Source of the DNA: Bordetella parapertussis
Lineage (GTDB): Bacteria > Pseudomonadota > Gammaproteobacteria > Burkholderiales > Burkholderiaceae_C
Assembly: GCA_945871945.1 (NCBI GenBank)
Contig: CAMBXY010000062.1
Span: 1 to 8,339 of the forward strand
DNA length: 8,339 nucleotides
Reading direction: 5' to 3'
Position 1 is the stretch's first letter. Every line of letters starts with the position of its first letter. Shown one piece after another: positions 1-7,615 of the stretch. Under the pieces are notes generated by a model, which did not search any database, had not been told where the DNA came from, and was given only the letters and a program-made list of their open reading frames with translations. The translations under genes were made by a program, and so were the position numbers.

Positions 1-1577
1 GTATGCATACCACCTTGAACAGGCATGGCCGAAGCGACTTGAGCGCCAACTGTGTTTGCAGCCTCGCCTAAGAACCCGACGCTTGCACCGGTTTGTTGAC
101 CTACCCAATTGGCCAAGACCAACAGTGCAGAACAATGCGCATGATGGGCCACAGCGTTACCCAATAACACCGCTTTTCGATCGCCCGATAAAAGTGAAGT
201 GGCAATGGCTTGCGCTGCTGTTGATTGTGAGTTTCCTGGCACAGGCGCGCCAACCCCCGCGCGCTCTGCCAGCACAGCCGCCACATCCGCCATGGCTTGC
301 AGCCAATCGGTATGAGGCAGCACCTGCACTTGCGCCAGCGGCATGGCCCAATCGGGTGTCATGTCGCCCAAGGCATGAACTTCCCCCCCTGTTCGAGCAG
401 CTTGTCGCAAACGCAAAGCAAGCAAGGGATGGTCCTTGCGGATATTGCTGCCAATCACCCAAGCACTTTGCAAATGAGACAGCGATGCAATGGGGGTACC
501 CAACCAACGAACCATGCCGTCGTGATGGAAATCAGCCGCACGCAAACGCGAATCTATGTTGTCGCTGCCCAATCCACGCATGAACTTGGCCGCCAAAAAC
601 AACTCTTCCAGCGTGCTGTGCGGACTGGCCAAGCAGCCAATGGCAGAAGCGCCATGCTCGGTTTTGATAGCCTTTACACCATTGGCGATGTATTCCAACG
701 CAACTTGCCAATCGACGGTTTGCCACAGACCACCTTGCTTGATCATGGGCTGGGTTAAGCGATCAGGGCCGTTCAAAGCTTCGTAGCTGAAGCGGTCACG
801 GTCTGCTATCCAGCACTCGTTGACTTCTTCATTTTCAAAAGGCACGACACGCAAAACCTGATGGTTTTTAACTTGCACAATCAAATTAGCGCCCGTGGAA
901 TCATGGGGGCTGATGGATTTACGTCGTCCCAACTCCCAGGTACGCGCTTGGTAGCGAAATGGCTTGCTGGTCAGCGCGCCTACGGGACAAATATCGATCA
1001 TGTTGCCAGACAGCTCGGAGTCGACAGTTTCACCGACAAAGGTCTCGATCTCTGCGTGCTCGCCACGGTGCGACATGCCCAGCTCCATGCTGCCTGCAAT
1101 TTCTTGACCAAAACGTACACAGCGGGTGCAGTGAATACAGCGACTCATCTCTTTCATGCTGATGAGCGGGCCCACATCTTTGTGAAAGACAACCCGTTTT
1201 TCTTCGTCATAGCGGGAGGCACTGCCGCCATAACCCACGGCCAAGTCTTGCAACTGACACTCGCCGCCCTGATCACATATAGGGCAATCAAGCGGATGGT
1301 TGATCAGCAAAAACTCCATCACTGACTTTTGCGCTTTGATGGCTCGCTCAGACTTGGTATGAACCACCATGCCTTGCGTCACCGGTGTGGCGCAGGCAGG
1401 CATAGGCTTGGGTGCTTTTTCAATATCGACCAAGCACATGCGGCAATTGGCTGCAATGCTGAGCTTCTTGTGATAGCAAAAATGCGGAATGAATGTTCCT
1501 GCCTGCTCAGCCGCTTGAATCACCACACTGCCTTCGGTGACTTGCACTGTCTTGCCATCAATTTGGAGTTCAACCAT
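1..1577 (-). CDS. nuoG: NADH-quinone oxidoreductase subunit G (NuoG), 3' part missing
   Basis: Iron-sulfur subunit of the NADH module of respiratory complex I; it passes electrons from NuoE/NuoF towards NuoB in the peripheral arm. The frame is open from ATG at 1577 to the left edge, giving 525 residues (MVELQIDGKTV...), about two thirds to three quarters of a typical NuoG. Residues 1-75 are a [2Fe-2S] ferredoxin domain with C34, C45, C48 and C62 (cluster N1b). H94, C98, C101 and C107 form the His-Cys3 motif of N5. C147, C150, C153 and C197 bind [4Fe-4S] N4. From about residue 215 it becomes the molybdopterin-oxidoreductase-like domain, which is cut by the window. The four positions that bind N7 in E. 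coli are S223, D226, A230 and A258 here, so N7 is absent, as in mitochondrial NDUFS1. The start lies 15 bp after the nuoF stop and has no clear Shine-Dalgarno sequence, so translation may be coupled to nuoF. No frameshift was seen. Confidence 0.97.
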   Translation of the reverse strand, partial: MVELQIDGKTVQVTEGSVVIQAAEQAGTFIPHFCYHKKLSIAANCRMCLVDIEKAPKPMPACATPVTQGMVVHTKSERAIKAQKSVMEFLLINHPLDCPICDQGGECQLQDLAVGYGGSASRYDEEKRVVFHKDVGPLISMKEMSRCIHCTRCVRFGQEIAGSMELGMSHRGEHAEIETFVGETVDSELSGNMIDICPVGALTSKPFRYQARTWELGRRKSISPHDSTGANLIVQVKNHQVLRVVPFENEEVNECWIADRDRFSYEALNGPDRLTQPMIKQGGLWQTVDWQVALEYIANGVKAIKTEHGASAIGCLASPHSTLEELFLAAKFMRGLGSDNIDSRLRAADFHHDGMVRWLGTPIASLSHLQSAWVIGSNIRKDHPLLALRLRQAARTGGEVHALGDMTPDWAMPLAQVQVLPHTDWLQAMADVAAVLAERAGVGAPVPGNSQSTAAQAIATSLLSGDRKAVLLGNAVAHHAHCSALLVLANWVGQQTGASVGFLGEAANTVGAQVASAMPVQGGMH

Positions 1578-1592
1578 GGTCTGTATCGCGGG

Positions 1593-2945
1593 TTAGGTGT
1601 ACGCCGCGACCATGCAGGTCTTGTGCGTGATGTGATGTTCAAATTCGGGACGGAAATGCTTGAGCATGCCGCGCACTGGCATGGCAGACGCATCGCCCAA
1701 GGCACAAATGGTTCTGCCCATGATGTTTTCAGCCACGCTGTCGAGCAAATCCATGTCGGTGGCTTTGCCTTGCCCATTTTCCAATCGATCGACGATGCGC
1801 CACAACCACCCCGTGCCCTCTCGGCAAGGGGTACATTGCCCGCAAGACTCATGCATGTAAAAGGCTGACAAACGCTGCAAACTCTTGACCATGCAACGGC
1901 TGTCATCCAACACGATGACAGCACCCGAACCCAGCATAGAGCCCGCTTTGGCAATAGCGTCAAAGTCCATGGTGGTGTCCATCATGACGGACCCGGGCAA
2001 TACAGGAGCAGAAGACCCCCCCGGAATCACCGCTTTGAGTTTGCCTCCAGCGCGCACACCGCCGGCGAGTTCAAGCAATGTGGCAAAAGAAGTTCCCATG
2101 GGAATCTCGTAGTTGCCGGGAAGCTCTACATCACCGCTGACAGAAAAAATCTTGGTGCCGCCGTTGTTAGGCTTGCCGCAAGCCAAATAAGCCGGCCCGC
2201 CGTTTCGAATGATCCAAGGCACAGCAGCGAATGTTTCTGTGTTGTTGATGGTGGTGGGTTTGCCGTAAACACCAAAGCTCGCTGGAAAAGGCGGCTTGAA
2301 ACGCGGTTGGCCTTTTTTGCCTTCTAAAGATTCAATCAAAGCAGTTTCTTCACCGCAAATATAAGCACCAAATCCATGTGCCGCATGCAACTGGAAATTG
2401 AATGCGCTGCCCATGATGTTGTCGCCCAAATAGCCAGCCGCGCGGGCTTCTTCTAGGGCAGCTTCAAAGCGGTCGTAGGTTTGAAAGATTTCGCCATGGA
2501 TGTAGTTGTAGCCCACCGAAATGCCCATGGCGTAGGCTGCGATAGCCATGCCTTCAATGACGATATGCGGGTTGAACTCAAGGATGTCGCGGTCTTTGCA
2601 GGTACCTGGCTCACCTTCGTCGGAATTACAGACAAGGTATTTTTGACCAGGGAACTGGCGCGGCATAAAGCTCCATTTCAAACCGGTTGGAAAACCGGCC
2701 CCTCCTCGGCCACGCAAACCAGACTCCTTTATGGAGGCAATGACTTGGTCTTGGGTCAGGCCTTCAGCGCCATGCATACCCAAAATACTTCTCAACGCTT
2801 GGTATCCACCACGCGCTTCATAGTCTTTCAAATGCCAATTTTTTCCATTTAAGTCGGCGAAAATTTGCGGCTGTAGATGGCGATCGTGAAAACTAGTTTG
2901 TTTTCCCGATGTTTGAAACTGTGCCAAAACTTGGTTTATATTCAT
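1593..2945 (-). CDS. nuoF: NADH-quinone oxidoreductase subunit F (NuoF), NADH- and FMN-binding
   Basis: Entry point of complex I: it oxidises NADH, holds FMN and passes electrons through [4Fe-4S] cluster N3. The protein has 450 residues, normal for the family. The glycine-rich NADH/FMN loop [13 protein letters not shown] is at residues 79-91, and the acidic segment [15 protein letters not shown] is at 195-209. The N3 ligands are C368, C371 and C374 in [12 protein letters not shown], plus C414 in RTICALGDA. The start ATG overlaps the nuoE stop (ATGA) and is preceded by AAGGAG at 5-nt spacing, which settles the start. It ends with TAA, 15 bp before nuoG. NuoE, NuoF and NuoG together form the soluble NADH dehydrogenase module, and the tight spacing fits co-translation of that module. 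Confidence 0.98.
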   Translation of the reverse strand: MNINQVLAQFQTSGKQTSFHDRHLQPQIFADLNGKNWHLKDYEARGGYQALRSILGMHGAEGLTQDQVIASIKESGLRGRGGAGFPTGLKWSFMPRQFPGQKYLVCNSDEGEPGTCKDRDILEFNPHIVIEGMAIAAYAMGISVGYNYIHGEIFQTYDRFEAALEEARAAGYLGDNIMGSAFNFQLHAAHGFGAYICGEETALIESLEGKKGQPRFKPPFPASFGVYGKPTTINNTETFAAVPWIIRNGGPAYLACGKPNNGGTKIFSVSGDVELPGNYEIPMGTSFATLLELAGGVRAGGKLKAVIPGGSSAPVLPGSVMMDTTMDFDAIAKAGSMLGSGAVIVLDDSRCMVKSLQRLSAFYMHESCGQCTPCREGTGWLWRIVDRLENGQGKATDMDLLDSVAENIMGRTICALGDASAMPVRGMLKHFRPEFEHHITHKTCMVAAYT

Positions 2946-3472
2946 GACGACTCCTTGGCTGCAAGGCGCAAACCGTCAATCAGCAGATCGAGTTTGTCAT
3001 CGCTCATATAGCTGCACATGGAACGGTCGTTGACCAACAACACGGGTGCATCTGCACATGCGCCCATGCACTCTGCCGGTTGCAGCGTGAACATGCCGTC
3101 GGCAGTGGTTGCGCCCACTTTAACTTGCAGCTTTTCAGACAAATGATGCAGGGCTTTTTGCCCCCCACGCAGCTGGCAAGGCAAATTGGTGCACACATTG
3201 ATTTTGTAACGCCCCACCGCTTTTAAATTGAACATGTTGTAGAAGGTGCTGACCTCATGAACAGCCATGACAGGCATGCCCAAATAAAGCGCAACACCTT
3301 TTTCGCTCTCAGGACTCACATGGCCTTGGGTTTGCTGCACGATAGCCAAACACGCGATAACAGCAGACTGTTTTTGGTCAGCAGGGTATTTGGCAAGCTC
3401 GCGATCAAAGCGGGCCTGAACATCGGCAGAAAAAGTCTGCCCAGCTATGGTTTGCATATGTGCGGTGTTCAT
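2942..3472 (-). CDS. nuoE: NADH-quinone oxidoreductase subunit E (NuoE), 24 kDa [2Fe-2S] subunit
   Basis: Thioredoxin-like [2Fe-2S] subunit of the NADH module; it carries cluster N1a close to the FMN of NuoF. It has 176 residues, a usual length. An N-terminal helical part (about 15-80, with the family-typical [10 protein letters not shown] at 73-82) precedes the ferredoxin-like part. The N1a ligands are C94 and C99 (CTNLPC) and C135 and C139 (CMGAC). Start and stop both lie in 4-bp ATGA overlaps, with nuoD upstream and nuoF downstream, so translational coupling on both sides is likely. Its own Shine-Dalgarno is weak (a GAG about 10 nt upstream). An in-frame ATG at residue 6 is possible, but the ATG in the overlap is preferred. 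Confidence 0.97.
   Translation of the reverse strand: MNTAHMQTIAGQTFSADVQARFDRELAKYPADQKQSAVIACLAIVQQTQGHVSPESEKGVALYLGMPVMAVHEVSTFYNMFNLKAVGRYKINVCTNLPCQLRGGQKALHHLSEKLQVKVGATTADGMFTLQPAECMGACADAPVLLVNDRSMCSYMSDDKLDLLIDGLRLAAKESS
2951..2956 (-). promoter_or_regulatory. nuoF ribosome-binding site inside the end of nuoE
   Basis: AAGGAG lies 5 nt upstream of the nuoF ATG, within the last codons of nuoE. It is one of the best Shine-Dalgarno matches in the nuo cluster and fixes the nuoF start in the ATGA overlap. Confidence 0.75.
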
Positions 3473-4722
3473 CGGTCAATCTCGCCAAAAACAATATCCA
3501 AAGTGCCAATGATGGCGACAGTATCGGAAATCATATGGCCGCGAGTCATTTCATCCATGGCTGACAAATGTGCAAATCCAGGCGCACGAATCTTTAAGCG
3601 ATAAGGCTTGTTGGCACCATCGCTGACCAAGTAAATACCAAACTCACCCTTGGGATGCTCGACCGCTGCGTAAGCCTCACCCTCAGGCACATGAAAGCCT
3701 TCTGTGAAGAGTTTGAAATGGTGAATCAACTCCTCCATGCTGGACTTCATGCCTTCGCGTTGGGGAGGCGCTACCTTGTGGTTATTGGTAATCACGGGAC
3801 CAGGGTTGGCACGCAACCACTTCACACATTGACTGATGATGTGGTTGGACTGGCGCATTTCTTCCACACGAATCAAATACCGGTCGTAACAGTCACCCGT
3901 CTTGCCCACCGGAATATCAAAATCCATTTGGTCGTATACATCGTAAGGCTGGTGTTTGCGCAAATCCCAAGCCACCCCCGAACCACGCAACATTGGGCCA
4001 GTGAAACCTAAATTTTTAGCGCGCTCAGGTGTGACCACGCCAATGCCGACCGTTCGCTGCTTCCATATGCGGTTGTCAGTCAATAAAGTTTCGTACTCAT
4101 CGACATACTTGGGAAAGCGCTTGGTGAAGTCGTCGATGAAATCAAGCAAAGAACCATTGCGGTTTTCATTCAACTGCGAAATGGCCTTGGCATTCTTGAA
4201 CTTACTCACCATGTACTGAGGCATGGTGTCGGGCAAGTCTCTGTAGACACCGCCCGGACGGAAATAAGCCGCATGCATGCGCGCACCGGACACGGCCTCG
4301 TACATATCAAACAAATCTTCTCTTTCGCGGAAACAATAAATCAGAATATTCATGGCGCCGCAATCGAAGCCATGCGTCCCCAACCACATCAAATGGTTGA
4401 GCATTCGGGTTATTTCCGAGAACATGACGCGAATGTATTGAGCGCGCACCGGCACATCCAAACCCATGAGCTTTTCAATCGCTAAACAATAGGCGTGCTC
4501 ATTGCACATCATCGAGACATAGTCGAGCCTGTCCATATAAGGCAAAGCTTGAATATAAGTTTTGCTTTCCGCCAATTTTTCAGTTGCGCGGTGTAGCAAA
4601 CCTATGTGAGGGTCAGCGCGTTGCACCACCTCACCATCGAGTTCGAGCACCAAGCGCAACACACCATGCGCGGCAGGATGCTGAGGCCCTAAATTCAAAG
4701 TGTAATTTTTAATGTCTGCCAT
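3469..4722 (-). CDS. nuoD: NADH-quinone oxidoreductase subunit D (NuoD), 49 kDa quinone-site subunit
   Basis: Forms the ubiquinone-reduction pocket of complex I together with NuoB and is related to the large subunit of [NiFe] hydrogenases, without the metal centre. It has 417 residues, the normal length for an unfused NuoD. The N-terminal loop GPQHPAAHG (residues 12-20) contains H19, and Y68 lies in DRLDY. By alignment to Thermus Nqo4 these match H38 and Y87, the quinone head-group ligands (same spacing of 49 residues), so the site looks intact. The C-terminus ([14 protein letters not shown]) is family-typical. It lies 6 bp after nuoC and overlaps nuoE by 4 bp. nuoC and nuoD are separate genes here, unlike the fused nuoCD of E. 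coli. Confidence 0.98.
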   Translation of the reverse strand: MADIKNYTLNLGPQHPAAHGVLRLVLELDGEVVQRADPHIGLLHRATEKLAESKTYIQALPYMDRLDYVSMMCNEHAYCLAIEKLMGLDVPVRAQYIRVMFSEITRMLNHLMWLGTHGFDCGAMNILIYCFREREDLFDMYEAVSGARMHAAYFRPGGVYRDLPDTMPQYMVSKFKNAKAISQLNENRNGSLLDFIDDFTKRFPKYVDEYETLLTDNRIWKQRTVGIGVVTPERAKNLGFTGPMLRGSGVAWDLRKHQPYDVYDQMDFDIPVGKTGDCYDRYLIRVEEMRQSNHIISQCVKWLRANPGPVITNNHKVAPPQREGMKSSMEELIHHFKLFTEGFHVPEGEAYAAVEHPKGEFGIYLVSDGANKPYRLKIRAPGFAHLSAMDEMTRGHMISDTVAIIGTLDIVFGEIDR

Positions 4723-4728
4723 ATGCGC

Positions 4729-5346
4729 TCAGTGCAAACCGCCGTAGTTGTCTTCTCGAACAATGCGAGGCGTAATTTCACGCGGCTCAATGGTGACGGG
4801 TTGGTAAATCACCCGTTTTTGCTCTTCGTCGTAACGCATTTCTACATGGCCCGAGGTAGGAAAGTCTTTACGGAAGGGGTGGCCAATAAAACCATAATCG
4901 GTCAAGATGCGGCGCAGATCTGAATGACCTTCAAACAAAATGCCAAACAAATCGAAGGCTTCGCGTTCATACCAATTGGCGCTGTTCCATATGTCATTGA
5001 TGGAGGGCAATAGGGGCATATCGTCATCCAACAAAAATACCCTTAAGCGAAGTCGCCAATTGTGGGCAAGCGACAGCAAATGACTGGTCACCGCATAGCG
5101 AGGTAAATCGCTGAATGCTGAGGGTGCGTTATTTTTGTAATCAGAATAATCAACGCCACACAAATCTAGCAACTGCTCAAAAGCCAATTCAGGATGGTCG
5201 CGCAGGGTTTGAGCAACAGTTAAATAGTCACTGGCTTGCACAGTCATGGTGATTTCACCCAAGGTGATTTTCAACTCTGGGGACAAGTTGACAAACACTT
5301 TTCTTAAAGTGTCTTCAAGCTGAAGAAGAGAAACTGTTGAAGCCAT
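4729..5346 (-). CDS. nuoC: NADH-quinone oxidoreductase subunit C (NuoC), 30 kDa subunit
   Basis: Cofactor-free subunit of the connecting module that packs against NuoD in the peripheral arm of complex I. It has 205 residues, as expected for the unfused form. The family signature occupies residues 125-163: [11 protein letters not shown], then [14 protein letters not shown], then GHPFRKDFP. The N-terminal third is more variable, as is normal. The start ATG (MASTVSLLQ) lies 6 bp after the nuoB stop, with only a weak GGAT-type ribosome site. The stop lies 6 bp before nuoD. Confidence 0.97.
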   Translation of the reverse strand: MASTVSLLQLEDTLRKVFVNLSPELKITLGEITMTVQASDYLTVAQTLRDHPELAFEQLLDLCGVDYSDYKNNAPSAFSDLPRYAVTSHLLSLAHNWRLRLRVFLLDDDMPLLPSINDIWNSANWYEREAFDLFGILFEGHSDLRRILTDYGFIGHPFRKDFPTSGHVEMRYDEEQKRVIYQPVTIEPREITPRIVREDNYGGLH

Positions 5347-5352
5347 TAAGGG

Positions 5353-5832
5353 TTATCCGCGAGCGATGGTGTTTTCACGGCGAATCTTGTTTTGCAGTTG
5401 CAAGATGCCATAAAGCAGAGCTTCAGCCGTGGGGGGGCAACCAGGCACATACACATCTACCGGAACAATGCGATCACAACCTCGGACAACCGAGTAGCTG
5501 TAGTGGTAGTAACCTCCGCCATTGGCACAAGAACCCATGGATAAGACCCATCGCGGTTCACTCATTTGGTCGTAGACCTTGCGTAAAGCAGGGGCCATTT
5601 TGTTGCACAAAGTGCCCGCGACTATCATCAAATCAGATTGACGGGGGCTGGGCCTGAACAACATGCCAAACCTGTCCATATCGTACCTGGCCGCACCCGC
5701 GTGTATCATTTCTACAGCGCAGCAGGCCAAGCCAAAAGTCATAGGCCAAAGAGAACCAGTCTTTGCCCAATTCACCACCGAGTCATACGAGGTGGTGATA
5801 AAGCCTTCTTTGAAAACCCCGTCAAGTGACAT
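5353..5832 (-). CDS. nuoB: NADH-quinone oxidoreductase subunit B (NuoB), cluster N2 subunit
   Basis: Carries the terminal [4Fe-4S] cluster N2, which hands electrons to ubiquinone at the NuoB/NuoD interface. It has 159 residues, typical for proteobacteria. The ligands are the adjacent pair C37-C38 (GLACCAVEM), C102 ([10 protein letters not shown]) and C132 ([12 protein letters not shown]). The conserved [15 protein letters not shown] segment is at residues 60-74. The start is supported by GGGAG 6 nt upstream, located inside the last codons of nuoA; the intergenic gap is only 3 bp. The conserved C-P-P stretch (132-134) is encoded by a run of seven C. Confidence 0.98.
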   Translation of the reverse strand: MSLDGVFKEGFITTSYDSVVNWAKTGSLWPMTFGLACCAVEMIHAGAARYDMDRFGMLFRPSPRQSDLMIVAGTLCNKMAPALRKVYDQMSEPRWVLSMGSCANGGGYYHYSYSVVRGCDRIVPVDVYVPGCPPTAEALLYGILQLQNKIRRENTIARG

Positions 5833-5835
5833 AAA

Positions 5836-6195
5836 TTACTCCCAGTCAAGGGCCCCTTTTTTCCATTCGTAAATAAAACCTACGACAAGAATACCAAGAA
5901 AAATCATCATGGCCATAAACCCTGTGGTTCCAATTTCTTTAAGGGCGGCAGCCCAGGGGAAAAGGAAAGCAATTTCCAAATCAAAAAGGATAAACAAAAT
6001 AGCTACCAGGTAATAGCGGACATCAAATTTGCTTCGGGCCTCGTCAAAAGCCTCAAAGCCACACTCATAGGGAGAGTTTTTGGCTGGGTCGGGCCGTTGC
6101 GGCCCCAGCAAAAACCCAATAAGTTGGGGAACAACGCCGACCAACAGGCCAACGAGGATAAACAACATAACGGGGAGATACTGCTCTAGACTCAT
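5836..6195 (-). CDS. nuoA: NADH-quinone oxidoreductase subunit A (NuoA), membrane subunit
   Basis: Small membrane subunit at the junction of the two arms of complex I, near the quinone tunnel. I start it at [10 protein letters not shown] (ATG at 6195), giving 119 residues, the usual size. Three membrane helices are visible at about residues 7-31, 61-85 and 92-110. Between the first two lies the cytoplasmic-loop signature [10 protein letters not shown] (41-50, C45), and D72 and E74 of [12 protein letters not shown] lie in the second helix. The open frame extends upstream to 6312, but that extension would be translated from the tRNA-Leu gene and is rejected. A purine-rich AGAGA motif precedes the chosen ATG. 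It is the first gene of the nuo operon. Confidence 0.97.
   Translation of the reverse strand: MSLEQYLPVMLFILVGLLVGVVPQLIGFLLGPQRPDPAKNSPYECGFEAFDEARSKFDVRYYLVAILFILFDLEIAFLFPWAAALKEIGTTGFMAMMIFLGILVVGFIYEWKKGALDWE
5839..5843 (-). promoter_or_regulatory. nuoB ribosome-binding site inside the end of nuoA
   Basis: GGGAG lies 6 nt upstream of the nuoB ATG and overlaps the final codons of nuoA. It supports the chosen nuoB start and shows how tightly nuoA and nuoB are packed. Confidence 0.7.
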
Positions 6196-6270
6196 TTCAA
6201 TCTCTGGTTTGCAGATTGGGATGTTGGCCAGACGGGTATGTCTGACGCCAGCATGACAATTCACTGGACA
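6196..6270 (-). promoter_or_regulatory. nuoA leader between tRNA-Leu and nuoA, with a short hairpin
   Basis: This 75-nt stretch separates the encoded CCA of tRNA-Leu from the nuoA ATG and would be the 5' untranslated region of a nuo mRNA cut at the tRNA. In the RNA sense it holds a 7-bp stem (GTCAGAC pairing with GTCTGGC, one G-U) around a 6-nt loop, at 6227-6246. No U-run follows, so it is not a terminator. A TTGTCA resembling a -35 box occurs near the tRNA end, but I find no good -10 at the right distance. Whether it regulates anything is unknown. Confidence 0.35.
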
Positions 6271-6355
6271 TGGTGCCGTCGGCGAGACTCGAACTCGCAC
6301 AGCTTTCGCCACTACCCCCTCAAGATAGCGTGTCTACCAATTTCACCACGACGGC
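6271..6355 (-). tRNA. tRNA-Leu, anticodon GAG
   Basis: Decodes leucine CUC and CUU codons. The 85-nt gene folds fully by hand: 7-bp acceptor stem GCCGTCG/CGACGGC, 3-bp D stem with an 11-nt loop containing GG, anticodon stem CTATC/GGTAG with loop TTGAGGG (GAG at 6319-6321), a 13-nt variable arm TGGCGAAAGCTGT that marks a class II tRNA, and T arm GCGAG-TTCGAGT-CTCGC. The discriminator base is A and the 3' CCA is encoded. It is the equivalent of E. coli leuU, which also follows secG. Here it sits between secG and nuoA on the same strand, so it may be excised from a longer transcript. Confidence 0.97.
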
Positions 6356-6429
6356 ATGAAAAACCGACCATTTTAACTCGAAATATGCTCTTTCCCCCTA
6401 TGGAGGGATGATGCCAGAGGCAGAAAAAT
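6356..6429 (-). promoter_or_regulatory. secG–tRNA spacer with a candidate promoter for tRNA-Leu
   Basis: The spacer contains TAAAAT (6370-6375), one mismatch from the sigma-70 -10 consensus, ending 14 nt before the mature tRNA 5' end. A G+C-leaning discriminator (GGTCGG) follows it. No recognisable TTGACA lies 16-18 nt upstream; that position is G-rich. A 6-bp hairpin with a CATA loop (6393-6408) lies upstream of the -10 but has no U-run, so it is not a convincing terminator. The tRNA could therefore have its own weak promoter as well as read-through from secG. Confidence 0.3.
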
Positions 6430-6840
6430 CTATTTGCCGGGGATTTGCGATGCAGGTGAACTCGGCACAGCGGGTGCAGGGGTGGCGGCGGGGCTGGCAG
6501 GCACAGCAGTTGGGTTGACGCCAGGCACAAGGTCGGCTGCTGTGGGTGGCACTGCGGGCTGAGAACGCTCTAGAACGCTGCCCTCAGACGAAGGTGCTGC
6601 CCGTAAATTACCAAAATACGCTTGCGCCAAGGTACACACAAAAAAGACAGCAGCTAAAACGGCTGTGGTGCGCGAGAGAAAGTTAGCGCCCCCGCTGGCA
6701 CCAAACAAACTCCCCGACGTACCGCTTCCAAACGCAGCACCCATATCGGCACCCTTGCCATGCTGGATCAAAATCAACCCAATCATGCCAAGCGCAGAAA
6801 GAATTTGAACAATCATCAATAAATTAAGAAGTGTGCTCAT
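6430..6840 (-). CDS. secG: Protein translocase subunit SecG
   Basis: Small accessory subunit of the SecYEG channel in the inner membrane; it assists SecA-driven export. It has 136 residues with two membrane helices at about 4-26 and 58-77. The connecting loop is glycine-rich and family-typical (GKGADMGAAFGSGTSGSLFGASGG, quoted in parts: residues 28-51), followed by NFLSRTTA. Residues 80-136 form an Ala/Pro/Ser-rich, probably disordered tail that makes it longer than the roughly 110 residues of E. coli SecG. GGAG at 5-nt spacing supports the start. The gene begins 16 bp after the tpiA stop, the usual tpiA-secG pairing. Confidence 0.96.
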   Translation of the reverse strand: MSTLLNLLMIVQILSALGMIGLILIQHGKGADMGAAFGSGTSGSLFGASGGANFLSRTTAVLAAVFFVCTLAQAYFGNLRAAPSSEGSVLERSQPAVPPTAADLVPGVNPTAVPASPAATPAPAVPSSPASQIPGK

Positions 6841-6856
6841 GAAAACTCCAAATCAG

Positions 6857-7603
6857 TCACTGCGATGCTGCAGCCACAATAGATAAAAAATCGGCCGCCT
6901 TGAGTGAGGCGCCACCCACCAAGCCACCATCAATGTCTGGTTGAGATAACAAGCTCTTGGCATTGGAAGCATTCATGCTTCCGCCATACAAAATAGCCAT
7001 GCCCTCGGCATGCTTTGAAGCTGCAGCCAGTTGGTGCCTCAGCATGGCATGAACCTCTTGGGCTTGCTCGGGACTGGCTGTTTTACCTGTGCCGATGGCC
7101 CAAACAGGTTCATACGCCACCACAATTTCACTGATGCAGTGACCATTGGCATGAATCACGGCTGCCAATTGACGCTTAACCACTTCGGCTGTTTCACCAG
7201 CCTCACGCTGTGCAAGTGTTTCACCCAAACAAACAATCGGCGTGATGCCAACCGCCAAAGCACGTTGCGCTTTCAGTGCAACGATCTCATCGGTTTCACC
7301 GTGGTATTGGCGACGTTCGGAATGACCGCACAACACATAGCGAACCTCAAAGTCACGCAACATGCTGGCAGAAACTTCACCAGTGAAAGCGCCACTGTCA
7401 AAGGCAGACACATCTTGCGCGCCCCAAAGAACAGCAGAATGGCTGCACAAGTTTTGTACCTGCGACAGATACAAAGCTGGCACACACACCGCCACTTTGC
7501 ATGCAGGCTGCCCCACATCTTTGCTGATAGCCAGCAACAAGTCTTGATTAGCAGCCAAGCTGCCATTCATCTTCCAGTTACCAACAATCAGTTGAGATCG
7601 CAT
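6857..7603 (-). CDS. tpiA: Triosephosphate isomerase
   Basis: Interconverts dihydroxyacetone phosphate and glyceraldehyde 3-phosphate in glycolysis and gluconeogenesis; a cytosolic TIM barrel, normally a dimer. It has 248 residues, the normal length. Catalytic residues are all present: N9 and K11 in GNWKMNG, H94 in CGHSERR and the base E165 in [12 protein letters not shown], whose following residues form mobile loop 6. The phosphate-binding YGGS is at 206-209 and GGLVGGASL at 226-234. It starts 10 bp after pnp, with an AAAGG ribosome site overlapping the pnp stop, so co-transcription and perhaps translational coupling with pnp are likely. Confidence 0.98.
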   Translation of the reverse strand: MRSQLIVGNWKMNGSLAANQDLLLAISKDVGQPACKVAVCVPALYLSQVQNLCSHSAVLWGAQDVSAFDSGAFTGEVSASMLRDFEVRYVLCGHSERRQYHGETDEIVALKAQRALAVGITPIVCLGETLAQREAGETAEVVKRQLAAVIHANGHCISEIVVAYEPVWAIGTGKTASPEQAQEVHAMLRHQLAAASKHAEGMAILYGGSMNASNAKSLLSQPDIDGGLVGGASLKAADFLSIVAAASQ

Positions 7604-7610
7604 GACAATA

Positions 7611-7615
7611 CCTTT
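7611..7615 (-). promoter_or_regulatory. tpiA ribosome-binding site overlapping the pnp stop codon
   Basis: The sense sequence GAGTAAAGG contains the pnp stop TAA, and its last two A residues are the first two of the AAAGG Shine-Dalgarno for tpiA. Spacing to the tpiA ATG is 7 nt. A ribosome terminating on pnp would cover this site, which suggests that initiation at tpiA is tied to pnp translation. Confidence 0.6.

Noticed and set aside
1..10. The perfect 10-bp palindrome GTATGCATAC at the left edge.
   Set aside because: It is inside nuoG coding sequence, short, and expected by chance; there is no second copy or flanking structure.
56..1868. Several plus-strand open frames of 150-180 codons opposite nuoG and nuoF.
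   Set aside because: The minus-strand frame carries every expected cluster ligand without a break. The plus-strand products are compositionally odd and resemble no family I know.
6210..6270. A sigma-70 promoter for nuo in the leader, based on TTGTCA near the tRNA end.
   Set aside because: No sequence close to TATAAT lies 16-18 nt downstream; the nearest candidate (CATACC) is poor and wrongly spaced.
5836..6312. A longer nuoA reading frame of 158 codons beginning at 6312.
   Set aside because: The extra 39 codons run through the tRNA-Leu gene and the leader, have no NuoA similarity, and the ATG at 6195 gives the normal family length.
6393..6408. A 6-bp hairpin in the secG–tRNA spacer as a possible terminator.
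   Set aside because: It includes a G-U pair, is short, and is followed by AAGAGC instead of a U-run. The T-run just after the secG stop has no G+C-rich stem before it.
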